A stretch of DNA of 64,000 nucleotides from Rudanella lutea DSM 19387 (GCF_000383955.1 NZ_KB913013.1:1035694-1099693), one strand, 5' to 3'; numbered from the stretch's first letter, positions 1 through 9,103 are shown. Numbers and translations are program-made. Notes: generated from the sequence alone by a model not told the origin.

Positions 1-249
1 CTTGGTCTGAATTAACCCGAGCGAGAACTGTCCAGAGCGCTGATCAAAAACCCGAGCCGTACCAGCCGCTCCCAGGTTGCTGCGCGAAGCAGGCTTGTTG
101 AGGTTGGCTATGTAATACGAGTCGATATACCCGGAAAAAGTAAATTTTCCCTTGCTATCATCGTCTGCATTTGGGGAAGAAACAGGATCACCTGCATACA
201 CACCAGCAGACAAAACCAGAGCAGATAAAAGTAAAAATTCTTTTTTCAT
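1..249 (-). CDS. Outer-membrane beta-barrel porin, OmpL-like (3' part missing)
   Basis: Reading leftward from an ATG at 249, the frame is open to the window edge (83 codons). The product starts with a signal peptide (MKKEFLLLSALVLSAGVYAG) and continues into the segment FTFSGYIDSYYIANLNKP, followed by an SR..N motif and a QFSLGLIQTK segment. This pattern of an opening strand with 'SGYIDsYY..NLNKP' is characteristic of Bacteroidota putative beta-barrel porin-2 (OmpL-like) proteins, which sit in the outer membrane and are often found near ammonium transporter genes. Only the N-terminus is visible, so length and partners cannot be judged. The family call is recognition of the N-terminal pattern rather than a full-domain match. 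Confidence 0.75.
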   Translation of the reverse strand, partial: MKKEFLLLSALVLSAGVYAGDPVSSPNADDDSKGKFTFSGYIDSYYIANLNKPASRSNLGAAGTARVFDQRSGQFSLGLIQTK

Positions 250-487
250 AATTTCCTTTGGGTAATAAGTGGTTTTGCCAACTATAATTGAACACTGCAA
301 AGGTTATTACAAAAATTTATTCAGTCAATAGACGACTTTTATCAAAACCTATATTTAGCTGATTTTTGCATTATTTTATAATTTGCACCATAAAACTGAA
401 CCTAATAATCCTATTTTTAAAGAAATTTTTTAGAAAATTCTTCATTTTAAAACCTATACATTTCTGCTTTTCATTTCGTAAAGCCAC

Positions 488-520
488 AAAAAAAGCCGAC
501 CCTACGTGGGTCGGCTCTTG
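488..520 (-). terminator. Rho-independent terminator of the ferredoxin gene
   Basis: An 8-bp GC-rich stem (GCCGACCC / GGGTCGGC) with a TACGT loop lies just past the ferredoxin stop. On the minus strand it is followed by a run of T, as expected for intrinsic termination of the leftward gene. Confidence 0.85.
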
Positions 521-541
521 GAAAAAGAGAATAAATGCGGT

Positions 542-988
<447 letters not shown>

Positions 989-1070
989 TGGGTTGAAACA
1001 ATACACCCACTTTACGCACTTCCCGGTAACCCGTAAAGTATTGGGTTCTTTTTGCCCCGGTTTTCTGACC

Positions 1071-2105
1071 ATGCAACAATCCGAACGACTCCATACGTTT
1101 ATTGCCTTAGGCGAATACCTCCGCTCCGACGAATCAGCAGCCGAGCGCGAACAAATTTGCCACCGTGCTAACTTTTACAACAACTGGTTTACACCCGAAA
1201 ACAACCACAAGGCGCTGAACGCAATTGCCAACGATATGCTCACGACCGAGTCGTTGACAAACTGGCTGGCTCAGTACAACCCGGAACCTGCCGAACCTAA
1301 AACCATTGGCGTAGCAATGGCTGGTAATATTCCGGCAGTTGGTTTTCACGATCTCCTGTGCGTTCTGATTAGCGGGCACAAACTGCTTGCCAAAACAAGT
1401 AGCCAGGATTTTGCATTAATTCAATATTTAATACAAAAAATCACGGAGATCAACCCCGCATTTGCCGAACGCATTACGATTGCTGAGCGGCTCAATGCCG
1501 CCGATGCGTTCATCGCTACCGGTAGCGACAATACGGCCCGTTATTTTGAGTATTACTTTGGTAAACGCCCCCACATCATCCGGCGCAACCGAACATCGGT
1601 AGGTATCCTGACAGGGCAGGAGAGCCCAGAGGAGTTTGCCAGGCTCGGCGATGATATCCTGACTTACTTCGGGTTAGGGTGTCGCAATGTCTCTACCCTA
1701 CTCGTTCCCGAAAGCATTCATGGCGCACCTTACGACTTTATTCCGTTGCTGCAAACCCTCGACCCACTGGCGCCGACGTACCGGAACCTGAGCAAGTGGG
1801 TCAATAACTACGATTACAACAAGTCGATTTATCTGGTCAATGGCGTGCCTCACTTTGATAACGGATTTTTGCTGCTAACTCAGCAGGACGGGCTCGTATC
1901 GCCTATTTCGGTGGTGTATTACCAAACCTACCGCGACGCCGACCATGCGGCTGCCCTGCTCGCCAGGCAGGCCGACAAGATTCAGGTGGTGGCCTCAGCA
2001 GATGGAGCTTACCCCGGTAGCGTGCCGTTTGGGCAAACGCAGCATCCCACCCTGACCGATTACCCCGACGGTATCGACACAATGGCGTTTCTGGCCAAAC
2101 TGTAA
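1071..2105 (+). CDS. Acyl-CoA reductase, LuxC-like family
   Basis: 344-residue soluble protein resembling LuxC-family acyl-CoA reductases, which reduce a fatty acyl-CoA (or acyl-enzyme) to a fatty aldehyde with NADPH. Supporting segments are AMAGNIPAVGFHDLLCVL (nucleotide-binding region), FIATGSDNTARYFEYYFG, and FGLGCRNVSTLLVP, where the Cys in 'GLGCRN' fits the aldehyde-dehydrogenase-type catalytic cysteine. No luxD/luxE partners are present, so bioluminescence is not implied. The divergent neighbour is a ferredoxin. The TTG-initiated upstream extension of 26 residues is rejected because a likely promoter overlaps it. The physiological substrate is unknown. Confidence 0.85.
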   Translation: MQQSERLHTFIALGEYLRSDESAAEREQICHRANFYNNWFTPENNHKALNAIANDMLTTESLTNWLAQYNPEPAEPKTIGVAMAGNIPAVGFHDLLCVLISGHKLLAKTSSQDFALIQYLIQKITEINPAFAERITIAERLNAADAFIATGSDNTARYFEYYFGKRPHIIRRNRTSVGILTGQESPEEFARLGDDILTYFGLGCRNVSTLLVPESIHGAPYDFIPLLQTLDPLAPTYRNLSKWVNNYDYNKSIYLVNGVPHFDNGFLLLTQQDGLVSPISVVYYQTYRDADHAAALLARQADKIQVVASADGAYPGSVPFGQTQHPTLTDYPDGIDTMAFLAKL

Positions 2106-2133
2106 AGTCAGAAGCTTTTTTCGGATTCTAAAT

Positions 2134-2190
2134 AAAGGAGCACCGAGTAGCAGTGTGGTTTAAAACCGCTGCATAACTCGGTGCTCCTTT
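2134..2190. terminator. Long two-part hairpin between convergent genes, probable bidirectional terminator
   Basis: A 15-bp stem (AAAGGAGCACCGAGT / ACTCGGTGCTCCTTT) encloses a second stem (GCAG...GGTTT / AAACC...CTGC). The T-run is weak (CCTTTGTGT), but the position 28 nt after the acyl-CoA reductase stop and before the converging acyl-CoA dehydrogenase suits a terminator for both. Confidence 0.6.
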
Positions 2191-2226
2191 GTGTAACTCA
2201 ATACGCTTACGTACTAAGACAAAATC

Positions 2227-2306
2227 GAATGGATAATGGACAATGCAAAATAGGCGGCTAACAATCAACAGATTGCACCATTATACATTATTCATTGTAC
2301 ATTCAC
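2227..2306. repeat. Seven-base-periodic imperfect inverted repeat (copy A)
   Basis: The left arm (2227-2247) reads in units GAATGGA-TAATGGA-CAATGCA. The right arm (2279-2306) reads CATTATA-CATTATT-CATTGTA-CATTCAC. Each is a run of degenerate 7-mers and the arms are roughly complementary, with mismatches falling at a 7-nt spacing. It lies between two converging genes. Related copies are at 5178-5245 and 61691-61771. Confidence 0.6.
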
Positions 2307-2313
2307 GTAGCCT

Positions 2314-3477
2314 TTACCGCAACAACTGCCGCGAAATCACCAGTTTTTGAATCTCACTTGTTCCTTCGCCAATAGTACACAGCTTGGCATCCCGGTAGAA
2401 CTTCTCGACCGGAAAGTCCTTGATATAACCGTAACCGCCAAAAATCTGCACGGCTTCGTTGGCGACATGCACCGCCGTTTCGGAGGCATGAAGTTTGGCA
2501 ATTGCTGATTCCAGCGTCGTGTTTTTGCGGGCGTCTTTCAGGTCGGCCGCCTGATAGGTGAGCAGCCTGGCCGCTTCAATTTGCGTGTACAGATCGGCTA
2601 ATTTGAACCCGATGGCCTGAAAATTCGCAATGGGTTGCCCAAACTGCTGCCGCTCTTTAGCGTACTGCAGGGCCGCTTCGTACGCGCCGTACGCAATACC
2701 CAGGCTCAAAGCTGCAATGGAAATGCGCCCGCCGTCGAGCACTTTGAGCGACTGCACAAACCCGTCGCCCACGGCACCCAATCGTTGGCTGTCAGCAATC
2801 CGGCAGTTATCAAAAATCATCTCAGCTGTTTCGGAAGCCCGCATACCGAGTTTGTTTTCTTTCTTACCGCCCGCAAAGCCGGGGGTTCCGCGCTCCACCA
2901 CAAAGGCTGTCGCATTGTGCGAAGTATTAGGCTCACCCGTACGGGCAATCACAACGGCCACCTGACCGCTCCGGCCGTGGGTAATAAAGTTTTTAGAGCC
3001 GTTCAGAATCCAATCATCACCATCACGCACGGCAGTAGTCCGCATATTGCCCGCGTCGGAACCCGTGTTAGGCTCCGTCAGGCCCCAGGCCCCAATCCAC
3101 TCACCCGACGCCAGCCGGGGCAAATACGTCTGCTTCTGCGCTTCGTTTCCGAATAACAGGATATGATTGGTACAGAGTGAGTTGTGTGCCGCCATCGACA
3201 GCCCAACCGCTCCACAAACCTTCGATAACTCGACAATAGCGGATACATAAGCCCGGTAATTCAGACCCGCCCCGCCGTACTGTTCGGGAACGAGCATCCC
3301 CATAATCCCCAGTTCACCGAGCTGATGAAACACCTCCGCCGGAAAATGTTGCGTCTCATCCCATTCCATCACGTGGGGCCGAACGTATTGCCGGGCAAAA
3401 TCACGAACAGACTGTGTAACGAGCTCGGCAACTTCAGCGTTGGCAGTGCCTTTGTTTTCTGCAATTTCAGTAACCAT
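2314..3477 (-). CDS. Acyl-CoA dehydrogenase
   Basis: 387-residue FAD flavoenzyme that introduces the alpha-beta double bond into acyl-CoA, passing electrons to electron-transfer flavoprotein. The full fold is present: N-terminal helical domain, FAD-contact segment WGLTEPNTGSDAGNMRTT in the beta domain, and the C-terminal helical domain with QFGQPIANFQAIGFKLAD and FGGYGYIKDFPVEKFYRDAK. The catalytic base is expected at Glu371 in IGEGTSEIQK. Overall it resembles short/medium-chain (butyryl-type) dehydrogenases. It probably serves beta-oxidation together with the thiolase at 11.7-12.8 kb, though the two are not in one operon. Chain-length preference is not readable. Confidence 0.93.
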   Translation of the reverse strand: MVTEIAENKGTANAEVAELVTQSVRDFARQYVRPHVMEWDETQHFPAEVFHQLGELGIMGMLVPEQYGGAGLNYRAYVSAIVELSKVCGAVGLSMAAHNSLCTNHILLFGNEAQKQTYLPRLASGEWIGAWGLTEPNTGSDAGNMRTTAVRDGDDWILNGSKNFITHGRSGQVAVVIARTGEPNTSHNATAFVVERGTPGFAGGKKENKLGMRASETAEMIFDNCRIADSQRLGAVGDGFVQSLKVLDGGRISIAALSLGIAYGAYEAALQYAKERQQFGQPIANFQAIGFKLADLYTQIEAARLLTYQAADLKDARKNTTLESAIAKLHASETAVHVANEAVQIFGGYGYIKDFPVEKFYRDAKLCTIGEGTSEIQKLVISRQLLR

Positions 3478-3850
3478 AAATAAGCGTGTAACGTAGCAAA
3501 AGATGAAGTGTATACTGCTTAAATCTACAGCTATAACGCGACACTTCGATGGGATGTTATTTACTGGTCACAAGCCCGGCGAGTTACCATTTACTAAGAA
3601 TCTCCGGGGGGGCACGCGAGCGCTTGTATAGGCCCGAAAAGGCCTGATTTTGGCAATAAAAGTGAGTTTACAACCAATTTGAAGGTTTCTTCATCTGTAC
3701 GAAAATAGTCACTAATTTTGGGTAAAAAGCCGTCGGCTAAAACCTTTTAGGGCGCATTATCCGAAAAGCCCTATTTTTGCAGGCGAAGGGCACTGTATTA
3801 AAAAAATGCAATAACCTTTATACAACCGAATCCTTCATTAAACTATTTAT
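3478..3850. other. Intergenic region between divergent genes with -7 elements
   Basis: 373 bases separate the divergent acyl-CoA dehydrogenase and UDP-glucose dehydrogenase genes. On the plus strand there are two TAnnTTTG -7 boxes, TAATTTTG at 3713-3720 and TATTTTTG at 3772-3779, 72-140 bases before the start at 3851; neither has a convincing TTTG 17-23 nt upstream. A small hairpin AGGCC-cgaaaa-GGCCT lies near 3630. No ORF of note is present. Confidence 0.4.
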
Positions 3851-5167
3851 ATGAAAATTGCAGTCGTTGGCACTGGTTACGTTGGACTTGTCACGGGGAC
3901 TTGTTTTGCCGAAACCGGAAATCAGGTAACGTGCGTTGATATTGACGAGCGTAAAGTTGAAAAGCTGAACAACGGGATTATCCCAATTTTTGAGCCAGGT
4001 CTTGATGTTCTGTTCTACCGGAACGTAGAAGAAGGTCGGCTCAAGTTTACAACCAGCCTTATTGACGGGATTAAAGGGGCCGAGGTGATTTTTCTGGCCT
4101 TGCCCACCCCTCCGGGCGAAGACGGATCGGCCGATCTGAAGTATATTCTGAAAGTAGCCGATGACCTCGGGCCAATTCTGTCGCAGTATGCCGTTATCGT
4201 AGACAAAAGCACGGTTCCCGTCGGAACGGCTGAAAAGGTACACGCAGCCATTGCCAAAAACGCACAGGTCGAGTTTGACGTGGTATCGAACCCCGAGTTT
4301 TTACGGGAAGGCGTTGCGGTTGAAGACTTCATGAAACCCGACCGGGTGGTGATCGGGACTAAGTCCGACAAGGCAAAATCGGTAATGAATCGGTTGTATG
4401 CCCCTTTGGTGCGGCAAGGCAACCCCGTCATTTTCATGGACGAGCGTTCGGCCGAGATGACCAAATACGCAGCCAATGCGTTTCTGGCCACCAAAATCAC
4501 GTTCATGAACGAGATCGCTAACTTGTGCGAATTGGCCGGCGCCAACGTCGACGATATTCGTCGGGGTATTGGCACCGACAGCCGGATCGGGAAGCGGTTT
4601 TTGTTTGCCGGGATTGGGTACGGCGGTAGCTGTTTCCCGAAAGACGTACAGGCGCTGGCTAAAACCGCGCAGGACCACGCCTACGATTTCAAGATACTGA
4701 AGTCGGTTATGGATGTGAACGCCAGCCAGAAAAGCAAACTGCTCCCGCTTATCAAAGCGTATTTCGGGGGCGACCTGAAAGGCAAAACCATCGCGATCTG
4801 GGGATTGGCGTTTAAGCCCTACACCGACGATATCCGCGAAGCCCCAGCCCTTGAAAACATTCGGGCTCTGCTGGCCGAGGGGGCCAAAATCACGGCTTAC
4901 GACCCCGAAGCGATGGACAACGTTCGGAACATTCTGGGGAATCAGATCACCTACGCACATACCTCGTACGCTGCCCTCGACGACGCCGACGCCCTCGTGA
5001 TTATGACCGAGTGGCCGTTGTTCCGTACGCCCGATTTCGACAAAATGAACCTGTTGCTTAAAAACAAAGTCATTTTCGACGGTCGGAATGTGTACGAGCT
5101 CGATCAGATGAAAGAGATGGGCTACACGTATTATTCAATTGGTCGTGAAACCGTAAAAAATGACTAA
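3851..5167 (+). CDS. ugd: UDP-glucose 6-dehydrogenase
   Basis: 438-residue NAD-dependent enzyme that oxidises UDP-glucose twice to UDP-glucuronate. It starts with a Rossmann motif (IAVVGTGYVGLVTGTCFAE), has the substrate-binding segment LPTPPGEDGSADL, and the catalytic cysteine Cys261 in GYGGSCFPKDVQAL. The C-terminal domain includes WGLAFKPYTDDIREAP. It is followed 83 bases later on the same strand by a UDP-glucuronate decarboxylase, so the pair makes UDP-xylose for surface polysaccharide. An inverted seven-base-periodic repeat sits between them. Confidence 0.95.
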   Translation: MKIAVVGTGYVGLVTGTCFAETGNQVTCVDIDERKVEKLNNGIIPIFEPGLDVLFYRNVEEGRLKFTTSLIDGIKGAEVIFLALPTPPGEDGSADLKYILKVADDLGPILSQYAVIVDKSTVPVGTAEKVHAAIAKNAQVEFDVVSNPEFLREGVAVEDFMKPDRVVIGTKSDKAKSVMNRLYAPLVRQGNPVIFMDERSAEMTKYAANAFLATKITFMNEIANLCELAGANVDDIRRGIGTDSRIGKRFLFAGIGYGGSCFPKDVQALAKTAQDHAYDFKILKSVMDVNASQKSKLLPLIKAYFGGDLKGKTIAIWGLAFKPYTDDIREAPALENIRALLAEGAKITAYDPEAMDNVRNILGNQITYAHTSYAALDDADALVIMTEWPLFRTPDFDKMNLLLKNKVIFDGRNVYELDQMKEMGYTYYSIGRETVKND

Positions 5168-5177
5168 TGATTGATTC

Positions 5178-5245
5178 AGAATGGATAATGCGGGTGAAAT
5201 CGTAGCCAACATTATCCATTCTCTATTTTTCATTGTACATTCACC
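5178..5245. repeat. Seven-base-periodic inverted repeat (copy B)
   Basis: Perfect 13-bp arms AGAATGGATAATG (5178-5190) and CATTATCCATTCT (5210-5222) with a 19-nt loop, continuing to the right as 7-mers TATTTTT-CATTGTA-CATTCAC. The last two units are identical to those of copy A at 2279-2306. It occupies nearly the whole gap between ugd and the UDP-glucuronate decarboxylase gene. Confidence 0.7.
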
Positions 5246-5250
5246 CCCCT

Positions 5251-6231
5251 ATGAAGCGAGTACTTATCACCGGCGGAGCCGGATTCTTAGGGTCGCACCT
5301 GTGCGACCGGTTCATCAAAGAAGGCTACCACGTCATCGCGATGGACAATCTGATTACAGGCGACATTCGGAACATCGAGCACCTGTTCCACCTGCCTAAC
5401 TTCGAGTTTTACCATCACGATGTGTCGAAGTTTATCCATGTTCCGGGTGAGCTTGACTACATCCTGCATTTTGCCTCGCCGGCCAGCCCGATCGATTACC
5501 TGAAAATTCCGATTCAAACGCTGAAAGTAGGCTCATTGGGTATACACAACTGCCTGGGTCTGGCTCGGGTAAAAAATGCCCGGGTTCTGATCGCGTCAAC
5601 GTCGGAAGTGTACGGTGATCCGCACGTTCACCCACAAAATGAAGACTATTGGGGCAACGTAAACCCGGTAGGGCCGCGCGGTGTGTACGACGAAGCCAAG
5701 CGGTTTCAGGAAGCCATGACCATGGCGTACCATACGTACCACGGCCTCGAAACCCGCATTGTTCGTATTTTCAACACATATGGCCCCCGTATGCGCCTAA
5801 ACGACGGTCGGGTACTACCAGCATTTATTGGGCAGGCGCTGCGTGGCGAAGACCTTACGGTTTTTGGCGACGGTAGCCAAACGCGCTCGTTCTGCTATGT
5901 TGATGACCTAGTGGAAGGCATCTATCGATTGCTGCTGAGCGATTACGCCTACCCGGTCAACGTGGGTAACCCGGCCGAGATCACCATTAAAGAGTTTGGT
6001 GAAGAGATTATCAAACTGACCGGAACCTCCCAAAAGCTAGTGTTTAAGCCATTGCCGGCCGATGACCCAAAACAGCGCCGACCCGATATTACCCGGGCGA
6101 AGGAACTGCTCGGCTGGGAGCCGAAAGTATCACGCGCGGAAGGCTTAGCCATCACATACGCCTACTTTAAAAACCTTCCGGAAGAAGAATTGTACAAGGC
6201 CGCTTACCACCGCGAATTCTCTAAAAAATAA
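5251..6231 (+). CDS. uxs: UDP-glucuronate decarboxylase (UDP-xylose synthase)
   Basis: 326-residue extended short-chain dehydrogenase that oxidises, decarboxylates and re-reduces UDP-glucuronate to UDP-xylose using bound NAD. The nucleotide motif [11 protein letters not shown] is at residues 7-17, the catalytic pair Tyr146/Lys150 lies in [11 protein letters not shown], and the [21 protein letters not shown] and [14 protein letters not shown] blocks are those of plant and bacterial UXS enzymes. The start was set at the ATG at 5251; the TTG at 5233 lies inside the intergenic repeat. It directly follows ugd, giving a two-step UDP-xylose module. The symbol uxs is used by homology. Confidence 0.92.
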   Translation: MKRVLITGGAGFLGSHLCDRFIKEGYHVIAMDNLITGDIRNIEHLFHLPNFEFYHHDVSKFIHVPGELDYILHFASPASPIDYLKIPIQTLKVGSLGIHNCLGLARVKNARVLIASTSEVYGDPHVHPQNEDYWGNVNPVGPRGVYDEAKRFQEAMTMAYHTYHGLETRIVRIFNTYGPRMRLNDGRVLPAFIGQALRGEDLTVFGDGSQTRSFCYVDDLVEGIYRLLLSDYAYPVNVGNPAEITIKEFGEEIIKLTGTSQKLVFKPLPADDPKQRRPDITRAKELLGWEPKVSRAEGLAITYAYFKNLPEEELYKAAYHREFSKK

Positions 6232-6263
6232 AGCAAACGTTCTGATAGCCACCGAAATTTACG

Positions 6264-6349
6264 TAACTTTGGGGGTGTGTATGCGACACGCATAACACCT
6301 TTAGCTGTCTGACAAAAACCTGTGTGCTTCAAGCGTACAGGTTTTTTTA
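6264..6349 (+). ncRNA. Candidate small RNA with its own promoter and terminator
   Basis: A -7 box TAACTTTG (6264-6271), preceded 19 nt upstream by TCTG in place of TTTG, would start a transcript of about 70 nt. The transcript would contain an 11-bp hairpin with one bulge and an ACA loop (6274-6299, GGTGTgTATGCG...CGCATAACACC). This is followed by a terminator hairpin AAAACCTGT...ACAGGTTTTTTT (6314-6349). No reading frame is present. The arrangement suggests a free-standing sRNA. The alternative is that the second hairpin simply terminates the upstream ugd-uxs operon. Family membership is not recognised. Confidence 0.5.
6314..6349 (+). terminator. Rho-independent terminator
   Basis: AAAACCTGT / ACAGGTTTT stem with a 13-nt loop followed by seven T. 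It ends the ugd-uxs transcript and/or the candidate small RNA. Confidence 0.85.
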
Positions 6350-6775
6350 TTGTACCTGTATAACCGGCCTTTCCGGGTTGCAACTATAATTTCAGGGTAC
6401 ACTTGGAGATGTAATTTCACCTGACATTGGGCGATTATCACCAATATTCACTTCGGTTACGACCTAGTCAGCAATCGCTCCTCTTTTTTGGCTACCTTTG
6501 AGCTCTTCAATTGGCGCTTCTGGTTCAACCGGACGATAAGCGAAAACCTCCTCTGGTCGACTATCTGAACTACCTTCATTAACTAACTCAAAAATGGGTA
6601 GTGATATCTTACTTGTAGCCTACTGCCGACACATATGATACATATGAATGACACAGCGTTACAAATAGAATAGATACTTTGCACTGTCCCGTTCAGTAAA
6701 ATTACTTAAACCCAATTGTCAGTTTTAATAAAAAAACCTGACAAAAAAAATGGGCAAAAAACAACTGAAAGACAC
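6350..6775. other. Intergenic region without recognised content
   Basis: 426 bases between the terminator and the small gene at 6776. It is AT-rich toward its right end. No convincing coding frame, dyad or promoter pair was found. Confidence 0.4.
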
Positions 6776-6952
6776 ATGGAATTTGACGATTATCTGGCCC
6801 AGAAGAACATAAACGCCGTTTTCTTCCGTCAGCAAGAGCCCGAAACCTATGAGCAATGGAAGCAGGTATTTGAGCAAATTCATCCGGAAAGCTTTACCGC
6901 TCAAAAAAAATTTTTGCTCAACGATATTCGTAGAAAGTATCAGTTGCGTTAG
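6776..6952 (+). CDS. Small conserved protein of unknown function (58 aa)
   Basis: A 58-residue charged protein beginning MEFDDYLAQKNINAVFFRQQ and ending IRRKYQL-R. It has no signal peptide or membrane segment and looks alpha-helical. Similar small proteins with 'SFTAQKkFLlNdIRRKY' near the C-terminus occur in Bacteroidota genomes from memory, but no function is attached to them. The ATG at 6776 was chosen because the longer frame to 6716 opens with TTG and encodes a low-complexity lysine-rich stretch. It lies 63 bases before the DUF4332 gene and may share its transcript. Confidence 0.65.
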   Translation: MEFDDYLAQKNINAVFFRQQEPETYEQWKQVFEQIHPESFTAQKKFLLNDIRRKYQLR

Positions 6953-7015
6953 TTTGTAACTAAATGAAACCGATACATCTGTTTTCGTTATTTATCACCC
7001 CAAACTTTTGAAGCT

Positions 7016-7423
7016 ATGAGCGTAAATTTAGGCGAACTGAAAGGCATTACCGATGCCGTACTGAATCTGTTAAAAGCCCAGGGACTTGGAACAAGCGAAG
7101 AGCTTTTAGAGGTAGCCAAAACGCCCGAAGGCCGTAAAGAATTGAGTAAAACGATCGGTGTTGATGCGGCAATGATTCTTGACATTGCCAACCGGGCTGA
7201 CCTTGCCCGGGTAAAGGGAATTGGCCGCGTGTATAGCGACCTGATGGAAGAAGCCGGCGTGGATACCGTGAAAGAACTCGCCCAACGCGTTCCAGCTAAT
7301 TTACACGCTAAGCTGATCGAAATTAATTCGAAACGCCAGTTGACTCAACGCCCCCCTTCCCTCGATCAGGTTGCCGACTTTATCAATCAGGCGAAATCAC
7401 TGCCAGCTACTCTCGAATATTAA
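7016..7423 (+). CDS. DUF4332 domain-containing protein (helix-hairpin-helix type)
   Basis: 135-residue soluble protein. The central segment RADLARVKGIGRVYSDLMEE has the helix-hairpin-helix look of DUF4332 proteins, and the N-terminus (LKGITDAVLNLLKAQGL, TSEELLEVAKTPEGRKELS) repeats the same kind of motif, so two tandem HhH-like units span the protein. HhH motifs usually make sequence-independent DNA contacts, but no biochemical role is established for this family. A strong terminator follows directly. Confidence 0.8.
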   Translation: MSVNLGELKGITDAVLNLLKAQGLGTSEELLEVAKTPEGRKELSKTIGVDAAMILDIANRADLARVKGIGRVYSDLMEEAGVDTVKELAQRVPANLHAKLIEINSKRQLTQRPPSLDQVADFINQAKSLPATLEY

Positions 7424-7428
7424 CCATA

Positions 7429-7461
7429 AGCGACCCGGCCCAAACCGGGTCGCTCTTTTTT
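7429..7461 (+). terminator. Rho-independent terminator of the DUF4332 gene
   Basis: AGCGACCCGG / CCGGGTCGCT 10-bp stem with a CCCAAA loop and a CTTTTTT tail, six bases after the stop. The T-run is on the plus side only. Confidence 0.9.
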
Positions 7462-7462
7462 G

Positions 7463-8227
7463 CTACTTCCAGCGACCAATCACCACCCCTACTGACGCAT
7501 AATTGATCCAGTTCATGTTGTACACGTCGCTCACATCGGCCCCTCCTTCAACCACCCGGTAACCACCTTTGAGCCGGAGGTTCTGTGTCAGCCCATACGT
7601 AAGCCCCAGAAAAACGTCTTCAGCACGCCCCTGTTTCGCCCCCAGCGCATCGCCTTCCAGCAACACACTCAATCGGTCGGTCGGCTTATATTGGAGCCAG
7701 AAGTTAATCAGGGGCACAAAACCAACATTATCGTAGTTTGTTTCCAGTGCGCCGTTCTCCGTTCGAAGCGCAATGTTTGCATCCCGGATCTTGGCGGTAA
7801 GGCCCAGCCCCAGATCGAAACGAGGCCGGTCGATGACATGATACCGGTAGGTCAGGCGATACGAATTGAAGGTATAGTCGGCGGTTAGGGGCTGCCCCGA
7901 CGGGAATATGACGTTGTTGTAGTTCACATCGCGGGGAAACGTCCCCTCGTAGCGCACGGTCAGGGGCGCATACAGCGCGGTGATCGTATGCCGCCTGCCC
8001 AGGGTTATACCCGCCCGCAGCCGGTAAAACAACTGCGGCTGTACGCGCAGGTCTTCGGCCAGGTTAAACAGCGTTCCTCCCTGGTTCAATATGCGTACTT
8101 TGTTGTATCGCGTGCCCGTCACCAGGCCCCCTTCAATGTCTAAAAAAGCTTGCGCATGGCTACTCAGGTAGGTAAAACTCAGGGCTGCCGATAGCATAAC
8201 CCCTTTCCAGAATGGGAAGCATTTCAT
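7463..8227 (-). CDS. Predicted outer-membrane beta-barrel protein
   Basis: 254-residue protein with an N-terminal signal peptide ending SSHAQA (residues 1-26). The rest alternates short amphipathic strands (RYNKVRILNQG, HTITALYAPLTVRY, FNSYRLTYRYHVI, FDLGLGLTAKIRDANI, YASVGVVIGRWK), as in small 10-12-stranded barrels. It ends in an aromatic-containing strand. No enzyme motif is visible. The gene is downstream of the diadenylate cyclase gene on the same strand with a 54-base gap, so cotranscription is possible. Family not recognised. Confidence 0.75.
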   Translation of the reverse strand: MKCFPFWKGVMLSAALSFTYLSSHAQAFLDIEGGLVTGTRYNKVRILNQGGTLFNLAEDLRVQPQLFYRLRAGITLGRRHTITALYAPLTVRYEGTFPRDVNYNNVIFPSGQPLTADYTFNSYRLTYRYHVIDRPRFDLGLGLTAKIRDANIALRTENGALETNYDNVGFVPLINFWLQYKPTDRLSVLLEGDALGAKQGRAEDVFLGLTYGLTQNLRLKGGYRVVEGGADVSDVYNMNWINYASVGVVIGRWK

Positions 8228-8281
8228 AGGTAAATCGGTCTGTTGATTTCCTCTGAAACCGCGCTCTCTCCAAAAGGTTAG

Positions 8282-9103
8282 TTATACTGAGCGTACCGGC
8301 CGGTTGCTCGGCTGCTTTAAATAGGCCTGTAAGCGATTTTCCAGCTCCGAGATATTCAGATTCAGGGCCATCTCGCCATCTGTAGCGAGCGAAATCCGGC
8401 CGGTTTCCTCCGAAATAACAATCACAGCAGCATCGGTGGCTTCGCTCATACCAATACCCGCCCGGTGCCGAAAGCCCAATGCCGCCGGAATATCGGCATC
8501 GTCGGACACCGGCAGAATACAGCGGGCCGCCCGAATCCGGCCACCCGATAGAATCACGGCACCGTCGTGCAGAGGGCTGTACTGCCCGAAAATTGCCAAC
8601 AGCAGGGCTTTCGATAAGTCGGCGTTGATAGGTTCACCCGACTGGGCGTATTTTTCCAGATCGTCGTTTTTCTGCACCACAATCAGGCCACCCGAAAACT
8701 CATCGGCCAGCACTTTGGTCGCGTCCAGAATCGGTTTCAGCGAAAGCATCGGCTCGTCGGCCACGGTTTGGCGCAGGAGCCAACGCCGGATAAACCGGTT
8801 GTTGACGGCATTGGTTGATTTACCGATAAGCAACAGAAACCGCCGAATTTCGTGCTGAAAAATGATGATCAGAGCCAGCGCCCCCACACTGATAAAATAC
8901 TCCAGAATGGTGGTCAGCAGGTTGAGTCGCAGGGCTTTTACGACCAGATACACCAGGTAAACCAGCAGATAACCCACAAACACCCGGCTGGCAATGCTGC
9001 CTCGAACGAGGTTATAGATCTGATAAAGCAATACGGCCACCAGCGCCACGTCGAGGATGTCGAGCCAGCCGATTTCTAAAAAGCCAAGACGAAGTAAAAA
9101 CAT
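8282..9103 (-). CDS. cdaA: Diadenylate cyclase, CdaA type
   Basis: 273-residue membrane-bound enzyme that makes cyclic di-AMP from two ATP. Three transmembrane helices occupy about residues 10-100, followed by the DisA_N catalytic domain with both signature motifs: Asp180-Gly-Ala in SPLHDGAVIL and Arg212-His-Arg in GFRHRAGIGMSE. The length is normal for CdaA. It lies 97 bases downstream of the RNase Z gene on the same strand. Regulatory partners such as CdaR or GlmM are not in the window. In Bacteroidota c-di-AMP is linked to osmotic and envelope control; that part is inference. Confidence 0.93.
   Translation of the reverse strand: MFLLRLGFLEIGWLDILDVALVAVLLYQIYNLVRGSIASRVFVGYLLVYLVYLVVKALRLNLLTTILEYFISVGALALIIIFQHEIRRFLLLIGKSTNAVNNRFIRRWLLRQTVADEPMLSLKPILDATKVLADEFSGGLIVVQKNDDLEKYAQSGEPINADLSKALLLAIFGQYSPLHDGAVILSGGRIRAARCILPVSDDADIPAALGFRHRAGIGMSEATDAAVIVISEETGRISLATDGEMALNLNISELENRLQAYLKQPSNRPVRSV

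Noticed and set aside
1071..2105. Bioluminescence (lux) operon
   Set aside because: Only a LuxC-like reductase is present; luciferase, transferase and synthetase genes are absent.
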